From assembly GCA_031552655.1 (NCBI GenBank), contig JAVBML010000028.1, forward strand, positions 1-22,687: a stretch of DNA of 22,687 bases. Reading direction: 5' to 3'. The translations under genes and the position numbers were made by a program. Of the stretch, positions 10,301 to 15,075 are shown piece by piece. This DNA is from CAZTPH01 sp031552655 (GTDB taxonomy: Bacteria > Pseudomonadota > Gammaproteobacteria > UBA9339). The notes beneath the pieces were generated by a model, which was not told the DNA's origin, searched no databases, and saw only the letters and a program-made list of their open reading frames with translations. Every line of letters begins with the position of its first letter. Position 1 is the stretch's first letter.

Positions 10301-10369
10301 AAGATCTCCGAAAGAGGGCAAAGCACTAAATACAATTAACAAAACTACTATAAAACGTTTCACTATCAT
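1388..10369 (-). CDS. Giant exported Rhs-family toxin: transglutaminase-like, YD repeats, GIY-YIG nuclease
   Basis: A 2993-residue polymorphic toxin. Visible domains in order: Sec signal peptide (1-21, likely cut after SFG); an unrecognised region; a transglutaminase-like fold around 455-565 with candidate nucleophile Cys472 in WEQCSLLVYMLRQAGY; another unrecognised region; a DUF6531-type Rhs entry module at about 1224 (DPVDIVTGSFQ); many YD/Rhs repeats from about 1420 to 2740; the Rhs-associated core near 2755-2810 (NFGVRYYDPLIGRFLSCDPL, then DPVNNIDDDG); a pre-toxin TG-like segment at about 2832-2880; and a GIY-YIG nuclease at 2902-2993. In the nuclease, IIYK, KYIG, Arg2926, Glu2956 and a late Asn match the family's catalytic residues. 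The Rhs repeats should form a shell around the toxin tip, and the last domain is predicted to cut nucleic acid in a target cell. The signal peptide implies Sec export rather than a PAAR/type VI route. An immunity gene follows. The start is ATG 10369, with GAGAGAG upstream. Confidence 0.9.
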   Translation of the reverse strand: MIVKRFIVVLLIVFSALPSFGDLAQQKQEAQRLSNFISWQKQLGWNIGSQLDSFVDGSVSNTVRPLSGQWGVWTGNGRVEQWEAARDADVNAQTTTKKISWIHNCSEIPTALFGEQAGATPLYTGITYRFGIHTGKHILKSTNFVNERHLQIIVYDLEVPISQNLQPVYVESIQIPLNKFIGDEGVKRAFALQWDEEYLKKSGGILCVGSTKLRKQFGLENWVQYTESRTAFGHGDGSGIILSHRSNNTRYGYVIQLIDDEKQRFESLYAMDFSPTPPESIAFILQSHFMREFMPAGYWGVVSTNDEKIRDFGIQALFMEEPWHQKYWKKYQNKGSADTKLFNKFNAAIRPEEGDINHINSFYKKNANNTPVTYSALDQFVSERKDPLVLAAYIQNEIELIDGVGVPETNRSPAWAKKEFRELMEDERRQIKIDVAAINQKYKNNDVITPGKIKRSPLTTFLERQGSPWEQCSLLVYMLRQAGYAAAYVESEEPLIFSRTDFSRLLRLQLEGSFLGLHSDNNAFIRIRYPWVAYYDENKKAWVHLFPWIKETKVTEGYDLYGLMPEGYKSGLAWARHYLEDDPRILKHIQDDGNNTVAILFKRFVVEVAKEKGITPETIGVRYQNIKKSFSGWHGFPKPLCFEGEISFLDTIAKRDDLFATVQFRLNSVQNPRKEFTVKTMRLADLHNRALYLSFDPMSEKPEETQHNMVLRLEGIEGFSSGASGDFSKEYLLNVQEKKLLLDSSDREIKLSITYDQKMEGSYMYPILRAQDIQEINYIIDKGSLASICINVGRVTKEMLDFHAGRYAEMDKVENSIDSLGRLAYLAGMSYFEKLSSSDKTLRELHRINNAAGFSVGLSKISPDLTKKSVNLNAAGKFIGKPVYEFPQVDMKIFAMNEFANGGIRPDLGEERSSMMRDYYVLRIADGSSNEHQIINDFYGDQWAVSTVKLLQLAHRRHVESGQSGTGFLVFTRASLEEANGNPRLAAERYFSHIKGLNLAKILQEGSVHWEEACKSLSWNNQKKIIDDDHDSYYATIYMTPGAVYSEDGDPRDIDNQPSYKGMGTLILAPGMARAMISSNQNFMNGGYGSRLPKELLSPENFKNLQIISGENGFRIEDQKNFKINLGSFLDPRKFSSLDIFSSYLDSLPKDIWSAQYEKFREIWGNSFASLGQGACDSSGNCATKDREAMPSLSALYKNLIAHSPLALETQSDHKSIFQHIADPVDIVTGSFQIQEEDLALVSPFPIMLNRNYSSANPFQSELGYGWKRNLVPYLVLSPADATAGKSSGELIQAAESDGTVVVYRRKADFENIWEVSAADNPHLVSSGDENTISHFFHASINRELKDNEEYYHLHGANGSLRSYQVRSFPIANDLERKRPYLFSWQDVAGNKINFEYGENRNYRDYGQVKKIVATNGDFIGLSYDSQGYLVKAYARDGRSVYYDYDQYGDLVKVTLPDGTATQYTYDHKVVTNEKGKPVFHSTHRITHEEKPGGRILHNIYDQNGKVMEQKVSRSPGKLVTNAKFFYLQDGDDKNKLGKRKVRDAQGGLTSYELYDSLITHIVDPLGNNIYQSWYLSKDKAGKQLYFDGVRGSIEFAPEGFAGLPHQLMRRVDKRGLQTNYSYDGKGMLVHRQVIGDDLSGDGKLQRFSTRYEYNDNGQLTSIKQSDGKELCLSYDDAKYPKLVTRQEQRINNTPILVEEFSYGENNFARGLLLQTVFYDPRSNANKREISYQYDKHGLPIKRVHKLGRHGLEKNSKDVTLNFVYDLQGNLSREIMEGGASIKYLYDNMNRLIGIIKCDATGKELIATYYHYNEHGELEWIKGPAHDKDYTLFSYDAAGNQVAHARWRFTMDNPLDLNMKMVPLVGYQNFISQAIALKRFDDLDRMTHSFDPEGHLTEFKYSAMGQVLQRIVSDRLGGKILFDEKYEYESGGLVAKIIHGDGSKTLRFYTSNGLLKEEQYSDGTKHLWVYDLNGRVIEELTPKGAHWRISYDDFNRRIARRENNTGITKTKQLDLHGKVIEEIDGNGHITHYTYDNLDRLVEKKKHASVTTYNYKYDAQGNNLVEQKLSDGSCVEEIIDAAARPRGKHWYEANTQWPSQTLNYLYHLDGRVCNIHGRDEFKLCYFADPDGRHLIDWRYFASAQNPTEDHLAGTSHYYDRSGNLVAQTISDMRRSEYAYDALGRLSEEAFYSRASILYNYDLMGRLTLMALPAKLRWTAEYPSTTEKNEQTIWDGHTIQGSSEHIDRNTHTITTKDLNGYATIRRSDIWGRIIETVITGPNGYSETTIYNYDAVGNLLRVKQHNLGGTTIVEYSYDDNDNILTERVTLDGLELSFLKQQWKMERRAELTASHGSDFSTHWHFDYNAADQLTKLKFNCGATKLSWNYIYSEAGLLKERHTPWEQVTLEYDGGGHPIKQQVGDLLVGELLWNLDGKLRAYRYKKNDQPQQAVLYQYDNQGRMICESLLDEVKSLGQIDYYYDWDSQEHLGILTKVESKNLSSYQHIIPKVEKSSYVRPELDLFSGISQNLLNPGKSRCNGDNCTLPGDKLLSDIKLFTRYDAMGRVVEREFRGLDCKQLLTWDPRGRLLEVMLQDRHGKTLSKWQARYDGLDRRIKTIFVPYLDNQPNQQKIVTQISIYDPEVEFLELGILIASGNEQPKSLWKAYGAGNRGFYGEHNGYHGGLEAVVEEGAMAHGVMNNLRGDITLVYDGRDRKHYWLPDILFSHGPISPETILERSEANKPGALAKALIDSSNWQGRRVDATGLINFGVRYYDPLIGRFLSCDPLGHRSTPDLYVYADGDPVNNIDDDGRFTSEAYEVVYEDVLGGHLGIASMGLDATPGVGTAKTLEELRSGYDPVTGEPINRWVSGPLLVASVVPGGKVIAKTIKRGAARAWAKVTGKVEGIIYKRINPMTREKYIGKTTRGKIRFKEHDRKLGVKHRYEHLDEDIPKSKLSYIEQKRINEAGGVEKLANKRNAMSEARYKEIDNIFNNVSD

Positions 10370-10661
10370 ATAGCATCTCTCTCAAGCTCCTTCTTCTTAT
10401 GGTTGTAGAAGTAAAAAATTGATCAGACACTCAAAGCTTAGGGAGTTAAAATTCAATGCGTCAAATAAAACAATAACAATATAAGAGAAGTGTCAGATAT
10501 AAGTAATATAGCAGAAAAAATCATTAAACCCAAGCTAGGCACTCTAGAACTAGCTAAAGAGCTAGCTTTTATCGCTGCAAGAAGTTATATGCAAATGGGG
10601 ACGACAAAGCTTTGCAAGAAATTAGTCGCAAAAAAACCAATCCCAGGAACCACGTTTCGAA
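10370..10661. other. Intergenic region, possible decayed ORF
   Basis: This region holds the leader of the Rhs gene (minus strand). On the plus strand there is a GTG-initiated 66-codon frame at 10490-10690. A shift of one base near 10605 would join its first half (ending SYMQMG) to DDKALQEISRKKTNPRNHV in another frame, so it may be a frameshifted relic of an unrecognised small gene. The frame lacks a convincing ribosome binding site and overlaps the 38-codon minus-strand gene, so I do not call it a CDS. No RNA gene or strong terminator is seen. Confidence 0.3.
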
Positions 10662-10778
10662 TTACCTCGAAAAAGCAACATTTAATATGATTTTAATATC
10701 ATCACCGACAAAATTGATCACTTTTAGTAACCCATCTAATCTTTTGTCCTTCAAATTTTCCATTGAAGTAGCCTTCAT
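10662..10778 (-). CDS. 38-residue amphipathic peptide, possible bacteriocin partner
   Basis: This short gene encodes MKATSMENLKDKRLDGLLKV followed by a hydrophobic/charged stretch ending NVAFSR. The start at ATG 10778 is set by a very strong Shine-Dalgarno, CGGAGG, six bases upstream. The second half alternates hydrophobic and charged residues (LLKVINFVGDDIKIILNV) and could form an amphipathic helix. It has no double-glycine leader and no signal peptide. It lies 70 bp downstream of the double-glycine-leader peptide gene on the same strand, so it could be a co-transcribed partner, immunity or modification substrate. I do not recognise a family. Only the ribosome binding site, context and composition support it. 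Confidence 0.45.
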   Translation of the reverse strand: MKATSMENLKDKRLDGLLKVINFVGDDIKIILNVAFSR

Positions 10779-10848
10779 TATTTCCTCCGTTTCACGTCTC
10801 CTATCATTAGCTTTGGATAGCAAACAAACCCTTTGAGATCCACCTAAT

Positions 10849-11079
10849 TTATGGTTGTCGCATCAGTTTTCGCGCAACAATGGTTCCAACCCCATAGCCA
10901 GCACCGCTAATACATGATTTAGCTAGGGAAGCATGTTCATTTTCCACGCCACCATACCAATCATACAAACGTTCCGCTAAATTAGCAGTGATACTTCCTA
11001 CGCATCCTGAAACTAAAAGTACCCCAAAACCTCCCGAAATCATTTTTACTTCATCGGATGACAGCTCGCTTGAAAACAT
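10849..11079 (-). CDS. Double-glycine-leader peptide, bacteriocin/microcin-like
   Basis: This is a 76-residue precursor. Residues 1-17 (MFSSELSSDEVKMISGG) fit the class II bacteriocin leader consensus at nearly every key position: Leu at -12, Ser at -11, Glu at -8, a branched residue at -7, Ile at -4 and Gly-Gly at -2/-1. Cleavage after GG would release 59 residues with two cysteines (Cys26, Cys56) that could form one disulfide, Gly-rich small-residue helix segments (GVLLVSGCVGS; ISGAGYGVG) and a basic C-terminus. Such leaders are recognised by peptidase-containing ABC exporters (C39 type); none is encoded here. A strong ribosome binding site, GAGGAG, sits seven bases before ATG 11079. The expected role is a secreted antibacterial or signalling peptide. 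The target is unknown and no close family is recognised. Confidence 0.7.
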   Translation of the reverse strand: MFSSELSSDEVKMISGGFGVLLVSGCVGSITANLAERLYDWYGGVENEHASLAKSCISGAGYGVGTIVARKLMRQP

Positions 11080-11100
11080 ATTTTCTCCTCGTATTAAAAA

Positions 11101-11175
11101 TGTTAGACTAACAAATCTAAAAAATAGATTATCGTATGATAATTCTCGCTAAAATAAAAGAACTATCATTAGTTC
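11101..11175. promoter_or_regulatory. Array of four short inverted repeats in a divergent promoter region
   Basis: The 106-bp gap between the bacteriocin-like gene (minus) and nadC (plus) holds four inverted repeats with six-base arms: tgttag-a-ctaaca (11101-11113), aatcta-5-tagatt (11114-11130), attatc-4-gataat (11128-11143) and gaacta-4-tagttc (11160-11175). They are candidate operators or leader hairpins for either gene. The fourth lies just before the nadC start and could affect its translation. No known operator consensus is recognised. Confidence 0.45.
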
Positions 11176-11185
11176 CAATAAGAAT

Positions 11186-12031
11186 ATGAAAAAAAATACA
11201 AAAAACTTTCTCAGTGATAGCATCATTACCTTAGCTTTAGCTGAAGACCTTGGTAAAAAAGATCTAACTGGGGCCCTAATTCCTCGAAATACGGTAACTC
11301 AAGGTATAATCATAAGCCAGCAACGAGCAATAATATGTGGCATTGCATACGTAAATAGAGTATTTGCCAAAATCGACCCCAAAACCAAAATTACCTGGCT
11401 AGTTAATGATGGTGCCACCGTTAAACCAGGTACCGTACTATGCAAAATCAGTGGAACGGCACGCTCCATCCTACGAGGAGAACGCACCGCTCTTAATTTC
11501 CTACAAACTCTATCCAGCACCGCCACTCTTACCAAAAAATTTGTTACCCAATTGGCGGGGACTAAAGTTAAATTACTTGACACTCGCAAAACCCTGCCGG
11601 GACTGAGAATGGGTCAAAAATATGCGGTCACCTGCGGTGGCGGTACTAACCATCGTTTTGGTCTCTACGATGCCGTTCTAATTAAAGAAAATCACATCGC
11701 TTCCTGTGGTTCCATGGCAATCGCCGTGCAAAAAGCGACCAAACTCTATCCCACCAAAACCATAGAGATCGAAGTACGCAATATCAGCGAATTAAAAATA
11801 GCCCTGGCAACCCAGGCGGATATAATTATGCTGGATAACTTTACCCCCGCTAATATTAGAAAAGCCGTAGAGATCAATGGCGGTAAAAAAAAATTAGAGC
11901 TATCGGGAGGGGTAAATTTAAAAAATATCCGCTCCCTGGCAAAAACTGGAATAAATTACATTTCCGTGGGCACCATAACTAAAACTGTAGTTCCCGTGGA
12001 GCTGTCTCTATTGCTTAAACCCATACCATGA
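11186..12031 (+). CDS. nadC: Nicotinate-nucleotide pyrophosphorylase (quinolinate phosphoribosyltransferase)
   Basis: NadC converts quinolinate and PRPP to nicotinate mononucleotide, CO2 and pyrophosphate, the last step of de novo NAD ring synthesis; it is cytosolic. The 281 residues match the usual length. Visible signatures: ERTALNFLQTLSSTAT (99-114), LLDTRKTLPGLR (130-141), KYAVTCGGGTNHRFGLYDAV (145-164) with IKENH just after, IEVRN (195-199), IMLDNF (214-219), ELSGGV (238-243) and the phosphate-binding ISVGTITKTV (259-268), where most relatives have GxLTHS. The gene overlaps the following ttcA by four bases (ATGA), implying translational coupling. The start is ATG 11186 with only a weak purine-rich upstream sequence. 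nadA and nadB are not in the window. Confidence 0.95.
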   Translation: MKKNTKNFLSDSIITLALAEDLGKKDLTGALIPRNTVTQGIIISQQRAIICGIAYVNRVFAKIDPKTKITWLVNDGATVKPGTVLCKISGTARSILRGERTALNFLQTLSSTATLTKKFVTQLAGTKVKLLDTRKTLPGLRMGQKYAVTCGGGTNHRFGLYDAVLIKENHIASCGSMAIAVQKATKLYPTKTIEIEVRNISELKIALATQADIIMLDNFTPANIRKAVEINGGKKKLELSGGVNLKNIRSLAKTGINYISVGTITKTVVPVELSLLLKPIP

Positions 12032-12804
12032 TCTCCAGGGTAGAAAAAAAATTACTGCACTATGGAGGTAAAGCAATAGCTACCTACAATATGATTCAAG
12101 CCGATGATCGGGTACTACTATGCCTCTCCGGTGGCAAAGATTCCTTTGCCCTCATTAGAATTATGCAGCTTTTAAAAACGCGTGCAAAGATTAATTTTAC
12201 CCTCCACGTACTATCTTTGAATAAGGGATGGCCGGGATGGAATGGAGAGGAAATTGCCGCCTGGTTAGCAACAAATAATTTATCCTTTACAATTTTAAAT
12301 ACGACCATTGCCCAAACCGTTAACCTCAAACAGCGCCCCGGGTGTTCTCCCTGTGCACTATGCTCCAGGTTACGCCGCGGCCACATCTATAGCTTTGCTA
12401 AAAAACATGGCTATCACAAAGTTGCCCTGGGGCACCATCGCGATGACCTCATTGTTACTCTTCTCATGTCCCTATGCTACGGTGGCACCATAAGCTCCAT
12501 GCCACCTAAACTCCTAACCACGGATAAAAAACTAATTGTCATTAGACCTCTGGTTTTTTGCCAAGAAAAAGACATTATTTCCTACGCCGAGGAGCAAAAT
12601 TTTCCCCTAGCACCTAGTGATATCTGCCCCACTAAAAGCAACTCCAGCAGAGTGCAAATCTCAAAATTAATACAAACCCTGGCGCAGCAAAACCCTAAAA
12701 TTCCTTCCAATCTTCTACGTGCTCTGGCAAATGTTAAAGCTTCCCAATTAATGGATAGCAAGCTGTGGAATTTTAAAGAACTAGAAAACCTGATACAAAA
12801 TTAA
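12028..12804 (+). CDS. ttcA: tRNA 2-thiocytidine synthetase TtcA-like
   Basis: TtcA is an ATP-dependent, [4Fe-4S]-containing enzyme that thiolates C32 of some tRNAs. The 258-residue protein shows the PP-loop LCLSGGKDS (31-39), the cluster-binding pair in CALCSRLRRG (Cys109, Cys112), GHHRDD (135-140) and a third cysteine, Cys200, in PSDIC, where E. coli TtcA has PCNLC. It is shorter than the roughly 310-residue E. coli protein, mainly at the ends. It overlaps nadC by four bases. TtcA versus a close paralog of the TtcA/TtuA/TilS superfamily is decided by the CxxC-SRLRRG motif, which is TtcA-specific as far as I know. Confidence 0.85.
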   Translation: MISRVEKKLLHYGGKAIATYNMIQADDRVLLCLSGGKDSFALIRIMQLLKTRAKINFTLHVLSLNKGWPGWNGEEIAAWLATNNLSFTILNTTIAQTVNLKQRPGCSPCALCSRLRRGHIYSFAKKHGYHKVALGHHRDDLIVTLLMSLCYGGTISSMPPKLLTTDKKLIVIRPLVFCQEKDIISYAEEQNFPLAPSDICPTKSNSSRVQISKLIQTLAQQNPKIPSNLLRALANVKASQLMDSKLWNFKELENLIQN

Positions 12805-12812
12805 TGCTGAAG

Positions 12813-12853
12813 GAAACTTGCATTCTCTAGTTTCTACGTGATTTTCCCTCACG
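12813..12853 (+). terminator. Two adjacent hairpins after ttcA
   Basis: Nine bases after the ttcA stop there are two small stems: gaaact-10-agtttc (12813-12834) and cgtga-7-tcacg (12837-12853). An A/T-rich stretch follows but no clean U-run, so this may be a weak or factor-dependent transcript end, or a 3'-stabilising structure. It fits the end of the nadC-ttcA unit. Confidence 0.3.
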
Positions 12854-12957
12854 CTTAATAAATAAAAATACTGCGCAGATTTCACCGCAACATTGGCTCC
12901 ATGATAAATCTTTCTGGCTTTTATCCTAGGAAATGCTAGACCACCAATGCTGCCATC

Positions 12958-12966
12958 TGCTATGCT
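12958..12966 (+). promoter_or_regulatory. Possible extended -10 element for xseB-ispA
   Basis: TGC-TATGCT at 12958-12966 looks like an extended -10 (TGn plus a 4/6 match to TATAAT), about 40 bases before the xseB start. No good -35 is seen 17 bases upstream, so support is limited. Confidence 0.25.
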
Positions 12967-13005
12967 ACAGTTTAATGAAATATATTGCAGAGCAAGGAGT
13001 TACCC

Positions 13006-13266
13006 ATGAAAGCAAAAAAATCTTCCTTCGACTTCGAAACATCATTGAAAAAACTAGAACAGATTGTGGCCACCATGGAGCAAGGGAATCTTTCCCTCGA
13101 AGAATCGCTAAAAATGTTTCAAGAGGGCATTGCACTAACCAAAAAATGTCAAGAAGCAATTAGCAATGTTGAACAACAGGTAATGATATTAGTTGATGAC
13201 CACCTAGAAGATTTTAATGCACAAACGGAAAATAGCAATGAACACTCCCCATCAGCTAGCCTTTAA
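13006..13266 (+). CDS. xseB: Exodeoxyribonuclease VII small subunit
   Basis: XseB is the small, helical subunit that joins several-to-one with XseA to form exonuclease VII, a single-strand DNA nuclease; xseA is not in this window. The 86 residues contain the full family pattern: FDFETSLKKLEQIVATMEQG (8-27), NLSLEESLKMFQEGIAL (28-44) and a final helix with CQEAISNVEQQV. A longer frame opens at TTG 12985, but AAGGAG lies six bases before ATG 13006, which decides the start. The 3' end overlaps ispA, matching the common xseB-ispA arrangement in proteobacteria. Confidence 0.93.
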   Translation: MKAKKSSFDFETSLKKLEQIVATMEQGNLSLEESLKMFQEGIALTKKCQEAISNVEQQVMILVDDHLEDFNAQTENSNEHSPSASL

Positions 13267-14134
13267 TAAATTCATTGCCAGTCGCTCCCGAAGACTGGAA
13301 AAACTGCTAAAAAAACATCTGACCCTACTTTGCACAACAACTCCTAGGAGATTTCATCAAGCCATAAATTATTCGGTCCTAAATGGAGGGAAAAGATTTC
13401 GCTCACTCCTCGTATATATTCTAGGAAAAGCCCAGGGCACTAAAATCCATAGCTTAGATTCCGCTGCCCTGGCTCTCGAATTTATTCATACTTTTTCTCT
13501 AATTCACGATGATTTACCTGCCATGGATAATGACAAACTCCGCCGCGGAAAACCAACGCTGCACCTCGCCTTCGATGAAGCAACGGCGATTCTAGCTGGT
13601 GATGCACTACTGGCCATGGCTTTTCAAATAATCAGCAAAGATACTAAGCTCACGGCACAGCAAAGGGTAGCAATGCTTGGGGCACTGTCCCAGGCCGCAG
13701 GGCCCCAAGGCATGGCAGGTGGCCAATACCATGATCTACACCCAAATACTAGAAGTCCCACCACAGGTAATCTGGAAAAGATGTATGCAATGAAAACGGG
13801 AGCGCTAATTGAAGCTGCTTTTAAGCTAGGTGCCATTGCCACGGGAGTTCTAGACGGCAATAAAATACGCCTCATGAAACAGCTCGCTAGGATGATGGGC
13901 ATTGCTTTTCAAATTCAAGATGATCTGGCAAATATCATGGGCAATGCGCACAAAATGGGTAAAGCTACGGGAACCGATCGTAAAAATAAAAAGATTACCT
14001 ATCCTCTATTTCTAGGAATAGCAAAAACTAGAAACAAGCTTTTCTCCTTAAAACATAGCATGGACAATATTATAAAACGATTGCGGCTGCAAAATAGCTT
14101 CCTACCTCTATTATTGAACAACCTATTTTCCTAG
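13238..14134 (+). CDS. ispA: Farnesyl diphosphate synthase (short-chain polyprenyl synthase)
   Basis: IspA condenses IPP with DMAPP/GPP to farnesyl diphosphate, the precursor of undecaprenyl carrier lipid and quinone tails. The 298 residues show GGKRFRSLL (50-58), the first Asp-rich motif DDLPAMD within HTFSLIHDDLPAMDNDKLRR (84-103), GGQYHDL (161-167), KTGALIEAA (186-194) and the second Asp-rich motif QIQDDLAN (225-232). The last aspartate of that DDxxD is Asn232, an unusual change. Alternative start: ATG 13217 adds seven residues. I prefer 13238 because the N-terminus then matches family length and GGA lies upstream. It overlaps xseB by 29 bases. dxs, often next, is not here; instead the gene ends nine bases from the convergent mlaB. 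Confidence 0.92.
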   Translation: MNTPHQLAFNKFIASRSRRLEKLLKKHLTLLCTTTPRRFHQAINYSVLNGGKRFRSLLVYILGKAQGTKIHSLDSAALALEFIHTFSLIHDDLPAMDNDKLRRGKPTLHLAFDEATAILAGDALLAMAFQIISKDTKLTAQQRVAMLGALSQAAGPQGMAGGQYHDLHPNTRSPTTGNLEKMYAMKTGALIEAAFKLGAIATGVLDGNKIRLMKQLARMMGIAFQIQDDLANIMGNAHKMGKATGTDRKNKKITYPLFLGIAKTRNKLFSLKHSMDNIIKRLRLQNSFLPLLLNNLFS

Positions 14135-14143
14135 CTAGCAAAA

Positions 14144-14425
14144 TTACCTATCCAGGGGCAAAAGATCATCGACCTTTACGGCCGCCATGAGTGCACACAA
14201 TTGCTGCGAAGGATTAATAAATTTAATCTCTTTACCCTGTTTTTTAGCATAGCTTGCTAAATCCACTAAGAGAGCAACGCCACTGTTGTCACTGGATTTA
14301 ACGCCGGCAAGATCTAACAGCGTAGCATCATTTTTAGCAATAAATGCCCGAATATTTTTGCTCAGCTCCGGTGCCCTTGCAAAATTTAATTCACCTTCAA
14401 TGCTATAATTAATTTTTTTATCCAT
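14144..14425 (-). CDS. mlaB: Mla STAS-domain subunit
   Basis: MlaB is the cytoplasmic STAS protein that binds the ATPase MlaF and stabilises or regulates the inner-membrane MlaFEDB transporter. This 93-residue protein has a beta-rich start and a conserved STAS loop, DLAGVKSSDNSGVALLVDL (38-56), in which DNSG sits where the family has the D(S/T)xG phosphorylatable-type turn. It is the last gene of the mlaFEDCB order, 18 bp after mlaC, and the start is ATG 14425. The length agrees with the family (about 95-100). Confidence 0.87.
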   Translation of the reverse strand: MDKKINYSIEGELNFARAPELSKNIRAFIAKNDATLLDLAGVKSSDNSGVALLVDLASYAKKQGKEIKFINPSQQLCALMAAVKVDDLLPLDR

Positions 14426-14443
14426 GAATCACCAAAAACCCAA

Positions 14444-15043
14444 CTATCGATTACGTTTTTGCAGCTCCTGCACCAAGCCCGCCAAGCTATTGGCATGGCG
14501 ACGCAGAGTGCCAGCAAATTGAGAATTATAGTTCTTTACTATGCTAACACCATCCACGCTAAAATCGTAGATTAACCAGCGTGCATCACTCTTTGCTAGG
14601 CTATACTGCAACCGCACCGCTGTACCATTTTTAAGTACCAGATCGCTGCTTATCTTAGTGCGATCCGTAATTGCTCCGCGCACAGGATAGAATTTCATTT
14701 TTTCACCGTCATAGGCTTTTAATGCCGATGAATAGGTAGCCGTAACATAGCGTGTAAACTCCCTAATAAACTGCTGCTGAGTCGCCGCGGTAGCTTGCTG
14801 CCAATGTTCCCTACCTATCACCGCTCGAGCCATGGCAACTAAATCAAAATTAGGTACCAAAATTCTATCCACCATGGAAGAGATTAATTGATCGTTATTC
14901 TTCATTTTGCCACTATATTTATCTAATTCCCCAAGCATGGAATTAGAAATGCGTTTCATCATCGCCAAAGGCTCCGACTCCACTGCCCACGCATTTATAC
15001 CTAAAAACACCAATGCAAATAAAAAAACCCTATGTAATCTCAT
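14444..15043 (-). CDS. mlaC: Periplasmic phospholipid-binding protein MlaC
   Basis: MlaC ferries phospholipid between the outer-membrane MlaA complex and the inner-membrane MlaFEDB complex. The 199-residue product has a signal peptide (MRLHRVFLFALVFLGINAWA, probably cut after AWA). The Tol-Ttg2/MlaC fold signatures follow: an NFDLVAMARAVIGREHW segment, TQQQFIREFTRYVTATYSSA and the late WLIYDFSVDGVSIVKNYNSQ motif, where relatives read DV..DGVS.V.NYR.QF. A longer frame could start at TTG 15064, but ATG 15043 begins the signal peptide cleanly and follows AAGGAG at about 11 bases and GAAGAAG closer in. Four downstream-tail residues are basic. It sits 32 bp after mlaD. Confidence 0.93.
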   Translation of the reverse strand: MRLHRVFLFALVFLGINAWAVESEPLAMMKRISNSMLGELDKYSGKMKNNDQLISSMVDRILVPNFDLVAMARAVIGREHWQQATAATQQQFIREFTRYVTATYSSALKAYDGEKMKFYPVRGAITDRTKISSDLVLKNGTAVRLQYSLAKSDARWLIYDFSVDGVSIVKNYNSQFAGTLRRHANSLAGLVQELQKRNR

Positions 15044-15075
15044 GGTCTTCTTCACTCCTTTCAATATTAAAATAG

